Positions 52,280 to 64,000 of a DNA stretch of 64,000 nucleotides are shown here, piece by piece (position 1 is the first letter of the stretch; each line of letters starts with the position of its first letter). Position numbers and translations under genes: made by a program. This DNA is from Owenia fusiformis. Taxonomy: Eukaryota; Annelida; Polychaeta; Sabellida; Oweniidae. The notes below the pieces were generated by a model. The model worked only from the letters and a program-made list of their open reading frames with translations, was not told the DNA's origin and did no database searches. The DNA lies in contig CAIIXF020000002.1 of NCBI GenBank assembly GCA_903813345.2, positions 2,272,001 to 2,336,000 on the forward strand, in the 5' to 3' direction.

Positions 52280-54464
52280 CATACCTGCCAACCTACCGTA
52301 TTTTTACGGGAATCTACCGTAAATTTTTCGTTTTTCCGTAAAAAAATGACAAACTACCGTAAAAAAATACCATTTTTTCCCGTAAAAACGCCCGTAAAAA
52401 AATCTACCGTATTTTTTTCGTAATCTACCGTAAATTTTCTTTGTAAAAAACTAGTTTATTCCATGAGAACGGCCGTAAAATCTACCGTAAATTTTTGAAA
52501 ATCTACCGTAAATTTTCGAAAATCTACCGTATTTTTGTTCAAACTACCGTAAAATTTCCCGTTATTGTTATTGGGAAATGCTGAAAAATTGAAGTCTTCC
52601 TGTACTGTCCCTGTAATATTCCTTCACCAACCCGGTATCGGCAGGTCTGTGGTTATCAGGTTATTGCGCATTTATCTAAGTAAGCTTGCGTGTAATCAGT
52701 CCAAACACCAACTACCACTAGCTAGAAAGAATTCTTTCTGCCATGATTTTTGTAGTTAACCAAACCCTTTTGTACACGGATCTTTATTCCGAATGCAACA
52801 AAAATATGATTTTAGTTGCGCTTCATCTAAATAAATGAGTGGAAATGCGTATGCATATTTAGCGTATGAAATATGCGTAGTTTGATTTGTTATGATCAGT
52901 AATGAACGACACATATACATTATACATAGTTTAATCAATTTGTGTACAGAACGATAAAATGTTGTATTTTTCATCAGAACACATTATCAGTAACAAATAC
53001 TTAATTAAAAAATAAAGCATTGAGTTCTGGTTTATTATAAAAGTATTGTGATATCCGAATCTGAACGATGTCTCAGGGGAAAGGTTTCGGCAAATGCTCA
53101 TAACAAATTATTTTTGAAAGACAATTGATCTGTACTTATTTTCCATTTGTGCCAGACAAACACATTGATATCATTAGAGACTTGCGAGTGAACAAATCAA
53201 TATTTAATACCATATGATTCCAATGTTATATGAACATTATGTCTGTCATTTCAATTCGTTAAAATGATAGATCATCTAAGATGGTAAGTAAAAACGTGTA
53301 AAATCCATATTTTGTATTTCAGTAAATGTTTCATTCATGGTATTTCAAAACATCCTGATATCTAAAAAAACTGGTTAGAAGGTGAATAAAAGTGGAGATA
53401 TGAATATTGTGTTCGTATTTTGAATCAATCTAGATTTATTGTAAAAAAGTTGTATATGTACATTTTGCTGAAACATTAAAATCCAAAGTTGCTGTCAGTC
53501 CATTGTAGGCATGGTAAATGAAGAATAAAAAGTGTTTAGTCTCTATTTATTCTTGAAAATAGTATATCTATTTTTTCTTGAAAATAATAGTTTTGTATAA
53601 TTCTCAGGTGGTAGTTCTGCTTTACAAACTGTAATTATCAAAATCACTCTTGCAGTAAAATATGTATTCACAATAACAACAACAATATGACCACGTAAAC
53701 ATTGTATTAATATAGAAAACCGCATTGTATAAAGGTTTAACTACCGCATTTCTACCGAAAAATACCTCATTTTGGCAAATCTTCCGCAAAAGTACCAGTT
53801 TTTCAAAAAATTACCGTAAAAACTACTGCAATTTTCAAAATCTACCGTAAAACTACCGCATTTTTTCAAAATCTTCCGCAAAAGTACCGGTATTTCAAAA
53901 AATTACTGTAAAAACTACCGCAATTTTCAAAATCTACCGTAAAACTACCGCATTTTTTCAAAATTTTCAGCAAAACTACCGGTTTTTTCAAAAAACTTCC
54001 GTAAAAACTACCGCATTTTTTCAAAATCTACCGTAAAACTACCGCATTTTTTCAGAATCTTTCGCAAAACTACCGTTTTTTTCAAAAAACTACCGTAAAA
54101 ACAACCGCACTTTTAAAAATCTACCGTAAAACTACCGCATTTTTTCTAAATCTTCCGCAAAACTACCGCTTTTTTCAAATTTCTACCGCAAAATTACACT
54201 TTTTTCAAAAATCTACCCCAAACCTCTGAAACTACTGTATTTTTTGAAAATCTACCGCAAAAACTACCGTATTTTTTAAATCTACCGCAAAAACTACCGT
54301 TTTTTAAAAAATCTACCGCAAAAACTACCGTTTTTTCTTAAATCTACCGCAATTTCGTTGAAAAATACCGCAAAAACTACCGTATTTTGAAAAAATCTAC
54401 CGCAAAAATACAGCAATTTTAAAAAAATCTACCGCAAAATTTTGGTCTTAGGTTGGCAGGTATG
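52280..54464. mobile_element. Element with CTACCG arrays and 15-bp inverted ends
   Basis: It is flanked by AGTTA (52275-52279 and 54465-54469). The 15-bp ends CATACCTGCCAACCT are perfectly inverted. Just inside each end lies an array of 'CTACCGTAAAA' or 'CTACCGCAAAAA' motifs (52294-52560 and 53740-54445), both in the same orientation and at 10-20 bp spacing. The middle (52566-53740) is AT-rich, with no recognisable protein. It is a non-autonomous DNA element of unknown superfamily. Confidence 0.85.
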
Positions 54465-54469
54465 AGTTA

Positions 54470-57080
54470 AAACCCTTCTAATATGTATCACATAATTCTA
54501 TTTAAGAAACAACATTGAAACGTGATGACTTGGTATAATACTTTTGAGTAAACTACCACGGGGCATAGAGCTAAACAAGTTTATTCCTTCAGTTGTATGA
54601 AATTTCTTGATGGATCAGAGGGAAATATTATATTGGCTGCGGAATATATTGTTAAAATGTATACCCCTGCCCTTCTCTCCCATATCAGTGAATATATTTT
54701 GATTGGGCAGCTGGATTTTAATAGAACATATTCCTAGTATTCTGATTGGTTAAGATCAGGGTGCACTTTGATGAAATTTTATGACCATGTGCTATTTTCA
54801 GATAAACATAACTCATTCCACACATCATGTAGTACATCTTTCATTCTTGCACAAAAGATGCATTAGTGTACAGTCCTAGACTATTAATTGATGGTTGATA
54901 ATTCTTCAGAATATTTGAATAACTAGAATATTCAGTGATTTACTTTTCAAAATTGCAAAAAAATTCCAACATGCACCCTGGCACTCAACGTATAGATGAA
55001 GCTCTCTTTTAAGAGACAAAAATCAAACCACTGGAAATGTTAATCTGCTTTGTTACTGATTTGTTAAGATTCTCATAAGATCTGGGATGTTTTTGAAATG
55101 TTTGTTCGCACTGATACAGAGTTTTTAGAATTTATTGGTGTCCAAAAAATGACAGCTCCTCTCTAGCAAAATGAATGATGGTATTCTTTGGGGGAATCCA
55201 CCATTCCAAACATTTCCAATACCTGATAATTTATATTCTATATACTTAGTAGAGGATACCCTAATGTGGTAACGTACATTGTAATGTGGTTGATTGAAAA
55301 CATTAAAATCATTTTAAAAGCACATAATGGTCCAGACTTTATACTGACAGTCAATCAGGCTGTTATATGTCAATTATATATCCGAGTTATCAGGATCTTC
55401 TCCTTGGAAAGGAAAGTTAGATGTACACACATGTATGTGATCTCTTCCCAAACACACCCAGAGATTACAGTATGTTCTATCATAATGACTAGATGAAGCC
55501 CTGAGAGAGGGTGCCCCTAGGAAATGCCAGATACAGACACGGAAATGCTCTGTGTACAGAAGGATAGTGTAAGAGTTACAGATGAGCAGGCCCGTAGCCA
55601 GGTAGTATGTATCCAACAGACTGACAGAAGTCAGTCTGTTATGATGTACTACTTTCCTGTGGAAATTGCAGTGAAATTTTTTGCACAAAATTATCAATTA
55701 GAGGAACCATTTCTTCAATAAAATAAGCATTACAAAATTTCAATTAAGTAGTAAGGTACAATTAAATGCAATAAAAAGTAACACAGCATATTGTCAAGTG
55801 GAAATAAGGCTAGTTGAAGTAAAAATGTGCAAATTAATTTTACCAAATCGGCCATTTTGAATACCACTTCCTATGTAAACAAATATTAAAAATTACCAAC
55901 CTTTAACATAGGTGCCTTATAGTCTGAATATAATTCAGACTAAATAGGATATAGTCTACGTAGCCAGGGGGGTTCGCAGGGTTCGAGTGAACCCCCCCCC
56001 CCCTGGCCAAAAATTCTTTCAAAAGCATGCAGTTTTTGACCATTTGAGCACTTCTCAAGTGATTTTAGCCTAATCTGCGCCAGAATTATCAAATGTGAAC
56101 CCCCCCTGGAATTGAAAATTGAACCCTTGGCAAATCCTGGCTACGGGCCTGGGTGAGTCTCTAGGATTATTCAAAGTGGCTGTGTCAATGCCTATCTAAA
56201 AAAGGAAAACCAAAAAAACAGTCTCCATCATCAATAGCGTACATGATGCAAGTAATTGAAACCAAGCCTCCAAGCCTAACAACCATTTCCTAAAAATTAG
56301 ACTATTTTGAAAAATAAAAAAATAAATTCTCACCTCACTTCAGGATCGTTTGCGCTGTTTTCAAAGAGTCTATATGACTTGAATCTATTATTTTTAGATT
56401 ATTTGCATATCATTTGTTCTCCTTACTCTATGACAGTCTAATTACATCACAATATGTTGTAGAAATATAGTTATTTGTGCGAGCATTCACTGATGCTGCG
56501 ACACAAAAAAAAATATTTCAAAATTTGATTATCGCCCACTAAAATACGCTAAAATTACGAACGAACAATAATTTAAAATCGAATTTAGTTCGGAAAATAG
56601 TTAGCCTTTCTCCATCACGCCTAACCATCGACAAGGTGCAGTTACAAAATATACCGTTGTACACTTTAGATGTACAGTGTCACTATTAACTGATTTGAAG
56701 CAAAAAACTATGATGCAGGTGTGATGTAGGTTTTAAAAAATTAATCTTGGGATTTCATGTTTAATTTCGTAGTCAGTGTTCGTAGTGTGTTCGCTTTGGA
56801 AGTTTTAGCTTTCTGATTACATTAAAGATTTTCGAGCAATGCTCGATTTTTTCGGAGTTAATCTACCCACAAAAATTATCAGTTGGAAAATGTTGAGTTT
56901 TTCACATTTCCTTGGATCATTTTTTACCTGTCGCCAAAGAGTGTCGATTATTTTATTGAGAATATGTTTCTCTTGACCAAAATGAGGAACCTGTATCAAC
57001 ACCTGACAGTTATAGAGCTCTACATAAGAGATAAATAGGGTTATTTCCGGGGTTTGAACACCAATAGATATCACTGTCAG
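54470..57080. other. Gene-free stretch with simple repeats
   Basis: Contains poly-C near 55992-56002 within a dispersed repeat that resembles 30095-30240. The small open frames (for example 55266-55496 and 55374-55697) overlap on both strands and show no family features. No exon is supported. Confidence 0.4.
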
Positions 57081-57084
57081 GTGT

Positions 57085-57480
57085 TTGATTCCCATGCGGG
57101 GCATTGAATTTAGCCGACACTTTCTGTAAATTTTTTTATCTGGCCAGGCTTGTTACACTATACCGTCGTTATTGTCCATTAGTTAGTCATTCCTTTGGGG
57201 CGCCCTTGGATCATTACATTGGTGTCAGATGTGGAATCAAAGCATTGGTTGTATCCTTTGTCCCCCTTGTTATATGGTAGTCACTGCTAGGGAAGCAGGG
57301 CTGACCACGAGGGCGTGGTCCTTTCAAAGGGGAGAAAGTGTAACGACATTTTAAGCATCAGACGGCCCAACGGTCCTAGGTTGATTCCCATGAGGGGCAT
57401 TGAATTTAGCACACTTTCTATCAATTTCTTTATCTGGCTTGTTACACTATCCTCGTTATTAGTTAGTCATTCCATTACAA
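57085..57480 (+). mobile_element. Deleted LTR retrotransposon remnant
   Basis: Two related LTR segments lie at 57085-57225 and 57339-57480, sharing 'ttgattcccatg' and 'ggggcattgaatttagc' blocks. The first ends TTACA and is followed by TTGGTGTCAGATGTGG, which resembles a primer-binding site. The second starts TGTAACGAC directly after a purine tract (aaaggggagaaag) and ends TTACA. The internal region is only about 115 bp, with no gag or pol. The 5' LTR is truncated. It is a TRIM-like or deleted element. Confidence 0.7.
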
Positions 57481-57481
57481 T

Positions 57482-58740
57482 ACTACACACTGATTTAGGA
57501 CGGGTGGGAACAAATAAATATTCAACTATTTATTCATATGAAATGTGCGTTGTCAACTCGAATGTACGTTGTCCCCTGTAATTGAAATTCATGAGATATA
57601 TATGTGGTATTAAACAATGTGATTCATTAAGGTTTTTATGAGTAACAAGTGATCTTCAACGAACATGTTCAAGTATCCTTCTTCAGCGTTTTCATTTTAT
57701 GAAAGTACTGTTGTGGTGGTGGTTAATTTGTGCCCATTTGGAGTTTGCTTCCAGTCTCTTTATTTGGCGTCTGTACCTTACGTTCTGTTAGTTACATTGA
57801 TAGATAGATCTATACTAGCTTATTGAATATGACTTATTAAAATCCCGTTTATGATATATCTGGAAAATTTCAATAGTTCAATCCAATTGAAGTAATTGTT
57901 CTGTTTCAGTTTTAAATGCATCTGACCCCTGTCTGTTAGTGTTATGAAAAATACGTTGCCAGCATTATGGTTAACTGTGAATTGAGTAAGTTTAATGGGA
58001 CAACGTACATTCAAGTTGACAACGTACACGTATGATCTTTTAATAGCCGAAACGTTAATACTTATCAAATCTTCAAAAGACCCTAATTGTGTTCTTTAAA
58101 GAAAAAAATTCTCATAAAAAATATTCGACACACTCTTAGACGACAGGGGAGGAAATGATCAAAGGAAATGTGTAAAAACACAACGTTTTCCAACAGACCA
58201 ATTTTTGGTTGACTATCAAACAAATCGAGCACTCTGTTCGAAAATCTTTTAACGTTATTAAAAAGTTAAATCAGATGTCTTCCTAAACGAATACACAAAA
58301 AATCAAACATGAAATCCTTAATGTATTCCTCATTATTACCCTGCGCGCAGAGTCTAGTCATAAGACGAAGCTCTCTTTTAAGAAGTGAAGTCGAACGAAT
58401 GCAAAGGGTATCAGATTATTTTTATAAAACCTACATCATCAAACCTACATCATTGTCTTTGGTTCAAATCGGTTGAATAGTGACATCGTACATGTAAAGT
58501 ATACTACGGTATATTTTGTCACTGTACCTTAAATGTAACTGTAACGTAAATGGTTAGGCGTGCAGTGTCCATTGGTGTTTGTTGTAACCCGCCTAAGACA
58601 GAACCAATTTAAGGAACTTATTGAAATCAAATGGACATGCAACGTGACCCCGGGACGTCATCTTACTGGGAGGTAATCAGGTAACTGGTGGTACTGAAAC
58701 TGAGTGGGCCGGACTAGGCCTACAGTGTCCTAAATCAGGT
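57482..58740. other. Gene-free stretch
   Basis: No exon, RNA gene or clear element was recognised. Only short AT-rich open frames are present. Confidence 0.4.
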
Positions 58741-58748
58741 TGCTCTAC

Positions 58749-59069
58749 AGCCTGACAACGGTAAAGTCAGATACCGTTGTCACAAATGGCGGACATAACT
58801 GTCGCTTCAACGGCATATGGTAATTACAGTGTCAGTTGTCCCGTATCTCATTTTGATCGGTTACATTAAAGACTTTATTTCGATGATAGAACATTATAAA
58901 TTGTACAATGAGTATTAAAACACTTTGATTGGTTGTTGTTCCAAAGGAATTTAGTCTAGGTGCTCTATTAAACATACAGTTATCATTACAGTTTCATGAA
59001 AATCTAATTGAAGCGACGGTTATGTCCGCCATTTGTGACAACGGTATCTGACTTTACCGTTGTCAGGCT
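58749..59069. mobile_element. MITE with ~60-bp inverted ends
   Basis: AGCCTGACAACGGTAAAGTC at the left end is perfectly inverted at the right end. The arms continue over 'agataccgttgtcac' and 'aaatggcggacataac' to about 58812 and back from about 59007. The interior is about 195 bp and AT-rich. No target duplication was found. Confidence 0.85.
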
Positions 59070-61085
59070 ATTCCGGTGTGAAAGTGTGTTGACATAAAAA
59101 ATGCGAAGGTATATTGTGTTTATAAGATTAGACATGGTTCTAGGATGATAGGCTTTGGGATATAATGTCATCTATTTGAGAATTTATCCATAGCACAATA
59201 CGCATGTCATGTGTACATGTAATAATGAAAATGAGTCGTTCAAATATGCTACAACCGACTAAATGGAGTATGTTTCGGGGGACATCTCAAAAATTGATAC
59301 TAAATCCCACAATGGTCAATTCCATTACCATTTTTCTTGAAACAGACTTGTTCCCAAATATAAATACAGGTTTACATACCTTTGAGTAATAAATCAGACT
59401 TTACTAACCACCAAGTGAACAAATATGAGCAATTTGGTATGAATTTTTGGGGATCATTTGAGACGATGCTTCAAGCTTAACAATCACATTTGCTTTTTAA
59501 TACACGGCGGCTTTTGGTATTAATTTCTGTTTGTCAATTAGTATATGATTTTGATCGTGAGCTTGCGTGAGCACGCGTCAAATAAGTTGATTAAATGGAA
59601 TTAATCGGGAAAATAACTTTGAAAGCTTTAACTTTAATCAAGAATGAACGATAGTCCATGATCCTCGGGAAAAATAGTTTCCACTCAAGATGGCGCTCGC
59701 TTGTATTTGTATTGATACTGCACCCTTCAAACTATTAACAAAACGGGTCCGTTTCGTTAACAAAAAGTGTCGGGAACTCGAAGTTACGATTTTTATTTTT
59801 TCTTATTTCATGAGTTTAGGGCAGACTTTCTATGACATTTTTATCACATACGTGTGTCTGTATCATATCGGAGACATATAAAACAGTTTTATCTCTGATC
59901 AACGTTTGTGAATATATAGTTCAGAAAACGACAGAATCACCGATGATATACCTCACTTTTGTATGACTATTTTACCTGACAATTTGCGACTCAAAATTAT
60001 TGTTTTCAAAACCGATTGCTTTTTACCATATTTTGGCGTCCTTGCATTGTGTCATTAATACAATTTTGAACTGTATGACATCGGTACATTCACTGATTAC
60101 AAATGGTTGTATGATAATAACAATAAAACCACTCCGACTTATTCAGAATTATGATTAAATATAATATGATATCTAATTAAATGAATTGACGGGATAATAT
60201 TACCCGCAACCGAAAATAGTCTAAAACATTGTATATAAAGTGCATGTATTCTCTGCAGATGAACAAATTAGTTCGAACAAGTGATTCTCGACACAGAAAT
60301 GAAAACTTTTACAAATATTCCGTTACCTTCGAACAATGCAAAAGAGAAAAACGTGATATCACAAAAGTGATTTAAGAAATGATGCGTAGAAGTATTATTA
60401 GCCAACGAATTAAGATTTCGGCTCGTTTAAGTTCTTTTATATACTAAGATTGTTATGTATACAACCCTTTTTCTATAAGAGAAGTAATCGTCGTTGACGT
60501 CGACTGTTAATTATGGTAAGTATTTTTTTCAATAATTCAAGTTTAAAAAATGAATTTAGGTTGAAAAAGCCTACTAAACGATGAATTATAGCATACATTA
60601 CATATCATAAAACACGGAAGGCAAGTGGAAACGTTTTAAATGAGTGCATTCGGTGTACAGGCTCCAAGTGTAACCGATTTTTGTTTTTTACTACAGCCTT
60701 GGTAAATGCATTCTTGCTTTATTCGTAATGTCGAATATTTTCCATTTCTTCCATTCTCGGACTACGGATAACATCCAAATGTTCATTGCGTTTGGTAATA
60801 ATTTAAATCTCGAATTCTTAATCTAGGACTTTTTTCACCTAGGGTTGTAAAGATTTGATCCAAATACTAGACTTTATGCAATAATCTATCTTCCATTTTA
60901 AAATTGCCGTTACCATGGTTACTAAAACCGGCTCAATCATTTATAACGATTCCACTTCCACCCGGTGCAAAATACAGAGTTAATAGTGTTACCGTCGTAA
61001 GATAGTAAAACATTTTTTGTCATCAGTCTATCTGAATTTATTTGTAAAGTTCATTGATTGGCATTGCAAAAAAAACATTGTTTTT
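59070..61085. other. Gene-free region before the lectin gene
   Basis: AT-rich sequence with no recognised exon. It must contain the upstream region of the C-type lectin gene, but no promoter element could be defined. Confidence 0.4.
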
Positions 61086-61088
61086 CCG

Positions 61089-61400
61089 AGAGAAGAGGGT
61101 CGATGAAATTTCAGTAGGTATGAATTCATATATATCCTAGAATTAACATTCTATAAAATCATTTTACGAATTCACAATTTTGTTTAAAAGTTGAATTATA
61201 CAGACTGGTTGAATTATTTTTGATTTTGAAGGGTTCAGACGACGACCACACCAATAGAAGAGGGTCGATGAAAATTCAGTATGAATTCACATATCCTAGA
61301 ATGAACATTCTATAAAATCATTTGACGAATTCACAATTTTGTTGTGAAACTGGTTGAATTATTTTTGATTTTGAAGGGTTCAGATGACAACCACACCACG
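61089..61400 (+). repeat. ~165-bp tandem duplication at the lectin 5' end
   Basis: 61089-61250 is repeated at 61257-61400. Both contain 'agaagagggtcgatgaaa', 'cattctataaaatcattt' and 'gattttgaagggttcagac' (the second copy reads cagat). The second copy leads straight into the signal-peptide exon of the lectin gene, so the promoter or 5' UTR has been duplicated. Confidence 0.8.
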
Positions 61401-61418
61401 AGTCCTGTTTTACTGGTG

Positions 61419-63532
61419 ATGTTTTACATCTTCGTTTTGGCAAATCCAATTACGGCGAAAGGTAAGACTGGGAATTATTACTTGAAAGTCAAAAGCTTTA
61501 TAGAACAATTTTACAATGTCGTTTGCTTTGAAAATTCCATGTCATTCCAGTATTCTTATATCTTCTAATTAGCCACAATTCATACCAATCCATAGCATTC
61601 ATCCTCCCATGTTTTTTGCCGAAAAAATTAAGAAAATCGGTTGATAAACAAGTGAGAAATGAACTAATAAGTGCATGAAAATGGTTCTGAGAAAAATGCA
61701 TTTCAAAATTTTAGTTCTCATAGAAACCAATGGTACAATGATATCTAAAACATAATTTATTCTTCCTTTAAACCTGGTTAGACAATCAACATTGGTTTTT
61801 TATGAAAGTCTAGCATATTTAGAAAAGATTGACATCGAAAAAAAAATTCAATTTTTTTCAAAAAGTTTTTGTTACCTTAGTGACATCACTAATGTTTCAA
61901 AATATTTTTGATAAGCTAAAACATTGAAGTGGCCCATTAAATATGACATTTTATTATTGAAATAGTGTGTCTTTTGTTCAATCTTTGCATTGGTGCTAAA
62001 AATATAATCTTTTTTGAAATGCATTAAGAAATATTTGATGATTAAGAAATTTCAACTTTTGAAATCAACGAAATTTGAATATTTGAGAAATGAAATGCTC
62101 ACAACTTTTTTTCAAAACATTTTTTTTTGTTCAAAGTCCTGACAAATAGTAAATGAATGATAAAAAAATATTTTCAAACTTTAGACGGGGACTTTAAGAA
62201 TCAGACAGTTCTAATTTTATTTCAAGACAGCGTTTTTAAATGAACACGATTACGAGTGATATGCAATGTGATTCTCAATAAAATTTCTTTCGTAAATTGC
62301 TAGTGCAAGAATGCAATTAATTGTCACCGGTTGTATACATTTTTACATTAGATTGAAGCACCAATGGCTAGTGCGAGTGTACAGTGAATTATCATTAGTT
62401 ATATACATTTTTATATCAGATTTAAGCACAAATGGCTAGTGAGAGTGTACGAAGAATTATCATTAGTTATATACATTTTTATATCAGATTTAAGCACAAA
62501 TGGCTAGTGAGAGTGTACAGTGAATTATCATTAGTTATATACATTTTTATATCAGATTTAAGCACAAATGGCTAGTGAGAGTGTACAGTGAATTATCATT
62601 AGTTATATACATTTTTATATCAGATTTAAGCACAAATGGCTAGTGAGAGTGTACAGTGAATTATCATTAGTTATATACATTTTTATATCAGATTTAAGCA
62701 CAAATGGCTAGTGAGAGTGTACGAAGAATTGTCATTAGTTATATACATTTTTATATCAGATTGAAACACAAATGACTAGTGCGAGTGTACAAAGAATTGT
62801 CATTAGTTATATACATTTTTATATCAGATTGAAACACAAATGACTAGTGCGATTATACAAGGAATTGTCATTGGTTGTAACATTTTTATTCCAGATTCAT
62901 GCCCAAATGGATAAAATAAGAGTACAGTAAATTGTCATTGGTTGTAAACATTTTTATTTCAGATTAATGCACAAATGGATAAAATAAGAGTACAGTAAAT
63001 TGTCATTGGTTGTAAACATTTTTATTTCAGATTCATGCACAAATGGATAATATAAGAGTACAGAAAATTGTCATTGGTGAATACATTTTTATTTCAGATT
63101 CATGCAGAATGGTTAATGAGAGTGGTCGGGCAAAGTTTTCGATTTTTTTTATTCTTTTCAGAATAATGTCTAATGACCGGTGCGAGTATCCAAGCAAATG
63201 GTTACGGGTACTTCTCGCACTAGCCGTTTGTGCTTCATTCTGATGTAACTTGTTGTTAACGTTTTAGTCTTTTATTTCAGAAGCATGTCCAAATGGCTGG
63301 TACGAATGTAATGGAAGGTGCTATGGGTTGTTTACCAACCAAACCCACAATATGACGTGGGTTGAAGCTAGAGAAATCTGTTGGTCTAAAGATGCCTTCT
63401 TGGCCGCAATAACCAACGATGGTGAATATGGGAGGGAAGAAGAGGCATGCATGAAAGAAACACTGCGCAACTGGAATAATACAGAACCACTCTTGGGTAT
63501 TGAACATGAAGCGCAGCAATCTATATACGCAG
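61419..63532 (+). CDS. Secreted C-type lectin-domain protein, 3' partial
   Basis: Two exons are inferred: about 61419-61461 and 63281-63532, phases consistent. The gene continues past the window. Exon 1 encodes a hydrophobic signal peptide (MFYIFVLANPITA from ATG 61419). In-frame sequence upstream (SPVLLV) is also hydrophobic but lacks an ATG in view, so the true start may be on an earlier exon. Exon 2 opens a CTLD: ACPNGWYECNGRCYGLF, then MTWVEAREICW, FLAAITNDGEY and LLGIEHE where typical lectins have WIGL. The carbohydrate-binding loop lies beyond the window, so sugar binding cannot be judged. Such proteins often act in innate recognition or extracellular matrices. Intron 1 contains the acceptor-derived minisatellite. 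Confidence 0.8.
61575..61920 (+). repeat. Repeat shared by lectin introns 1 and 2
   Basis: This segment of intron 1 ('gcattcatcct', 'gagaaatgaact', 'gcatgaaaatggttc', 'ttttcaaaaagttttt') recurs in the same order at 63550-63870 in intron 2. Each starts soon after a splice donor. The copies are clearly diverged and non-coding. Confidence 0.8.
62310..63175 (+). repeat. Minisatellite of lectin exon 2 start plus 3' splice site
   Basis: About 13 units of about 69 bp end roughly 100 bp before the CTLD exon. Each has 'acatttttatatcag' followed by ATTxATGCACAAATGG or ATTTAAGCACAAATGG-like sequence. The real junction is TTTATTTCAG|AAGCATGTCCAAATGG at 63280/63281, so units copy the acceptor and the first exon bases. 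The copies nearest the gene (62890-63175) are most like the real junction. Copies would meet a TAG or TAA within about seven codons. Confidence 0.88.
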
Positions 63533-63549
63533 GTAAAATTTCAAAATAA

Positions 63550-63870
63550 CATTCACACCAATACAAAGCATTCATCCTAACGTGTCATTTGTCGAGAAAA
63601 TTGATTGTTAAATAAGCGAGAAATGAACTCATCTATGCATGAAAATGGTTCAGAGCGAAATGTATTTTGAAATTTTAGTTATCATAGAAATCAATTGTGC
63701 AGTAATATTTAGAACATAATATTTGCTTCTTTTCAACCTAGTTAGACAATCGATCAACATTGGATTATGTTGAAAATTTAATATATTTAGATAAGATTGA
63801 CATAGACATTTTTTAAATTTTTTCAAAAAGTTTTTACACCCTTAATGACATCATCTTTCGAGTGCTAAAA
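63550..63870 (+). repeat. Second copy of the shared intron repeat
   Basis: This matches 61575-61920 in order and orientation, in the intron after the CTLD exon. It indicates an old segmental duplication at this gene. Confidence 0.75.
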
Positions 63871-64000
63871 CATTTTAGTGGCACATTCAATTTTTTATAT
63901 AAAATTATTTATTCAAAAACATAAACGCAAAATACATAAACACAAACAATACTTGAATCAATAAAACTATGCAAAACGGAACTATACATTATATCCTGGA

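Noticed and set aside
63101-63243. Extra short coding exon just before the CTLD exon (open frame at 63043-63243)
   Set aside because: It consists of decayed repeat copies of the acceptor and exon start; no CTLD motif follows and the frame ends at 63243.

Overview
This is a window of animal nuclear DNA. It is AT-rich and has long introns, GT-AG splice sites and dense short repeats. The recognisable proteins are an inter-alpha-trypsin-inhibitor (ITIH) C-terminal protein, two ZP-domain membrane proteins, a manganese-type cation diffusion facilitator and a secreted C-type lectin. Together they fit a marine invertebrate, perhaps an invertebrate deuterostome; the species cannot be fixed from the sequence. 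No rRNA, tRNA or CRISPR was recognised.

Layout. 1-7.5 kb is intergenic or unresolved and rich in foldback repeats. An ITIH-like gene runs on the + strand at about 7.5-12.4 kb, with its 5' end not found. Two head-to-tail paralogous ZP genes lie on the - strand: ZP-A (21.3 or 21.9 kb down to 14.2 kb) and ZP-B (32.5 down to 27.7 kb). Each has nine coding exons, and four internal exons have identical lengths. 32.5-38.5 kb has no gene I can support. A complete seven-exon Mn-type CDF transporter (495 aa) lies on the - strand from 47.4 to 39.4 kb. 47.4-61 kb holds mobile elements: a foldback element with long inverted arms, an element with CTACCG arrays, a deleted LTR retrotransposon and several MITEs. 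The first two exons of a C-type lectin gene (+ strand) are at 61.4-63.5 kb, and the gene leaves the window.

The most striking pattern is that several minisatellites are built from the edges of coding exons. In ZP-A about 50 units of 23 or 28 bp repeat the end of exon 7 with its 5' splice site. In the CDF gene about 52 units of 62 bp repeat the 3' splice site and start of exon 4 and fill about 93% of intron 3. In the lectin gene about 13 units of about 69 bp repeat the 3' splice site and start of the CTLD exon. In the CDF 3' end six units of about 74 bp repeat the end of the coding sequence. In ZP-B intron 1 a G-rich array begins at the 5' splice site. This looks like a recurrent, junction-anchored duplication process that leaves long arrays of decoy splice sites beside the authentic ones.

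Gene models were built by hand from splice signals, reading phase, paralogue comparison and family resemblance. No alignment or expression data were available.
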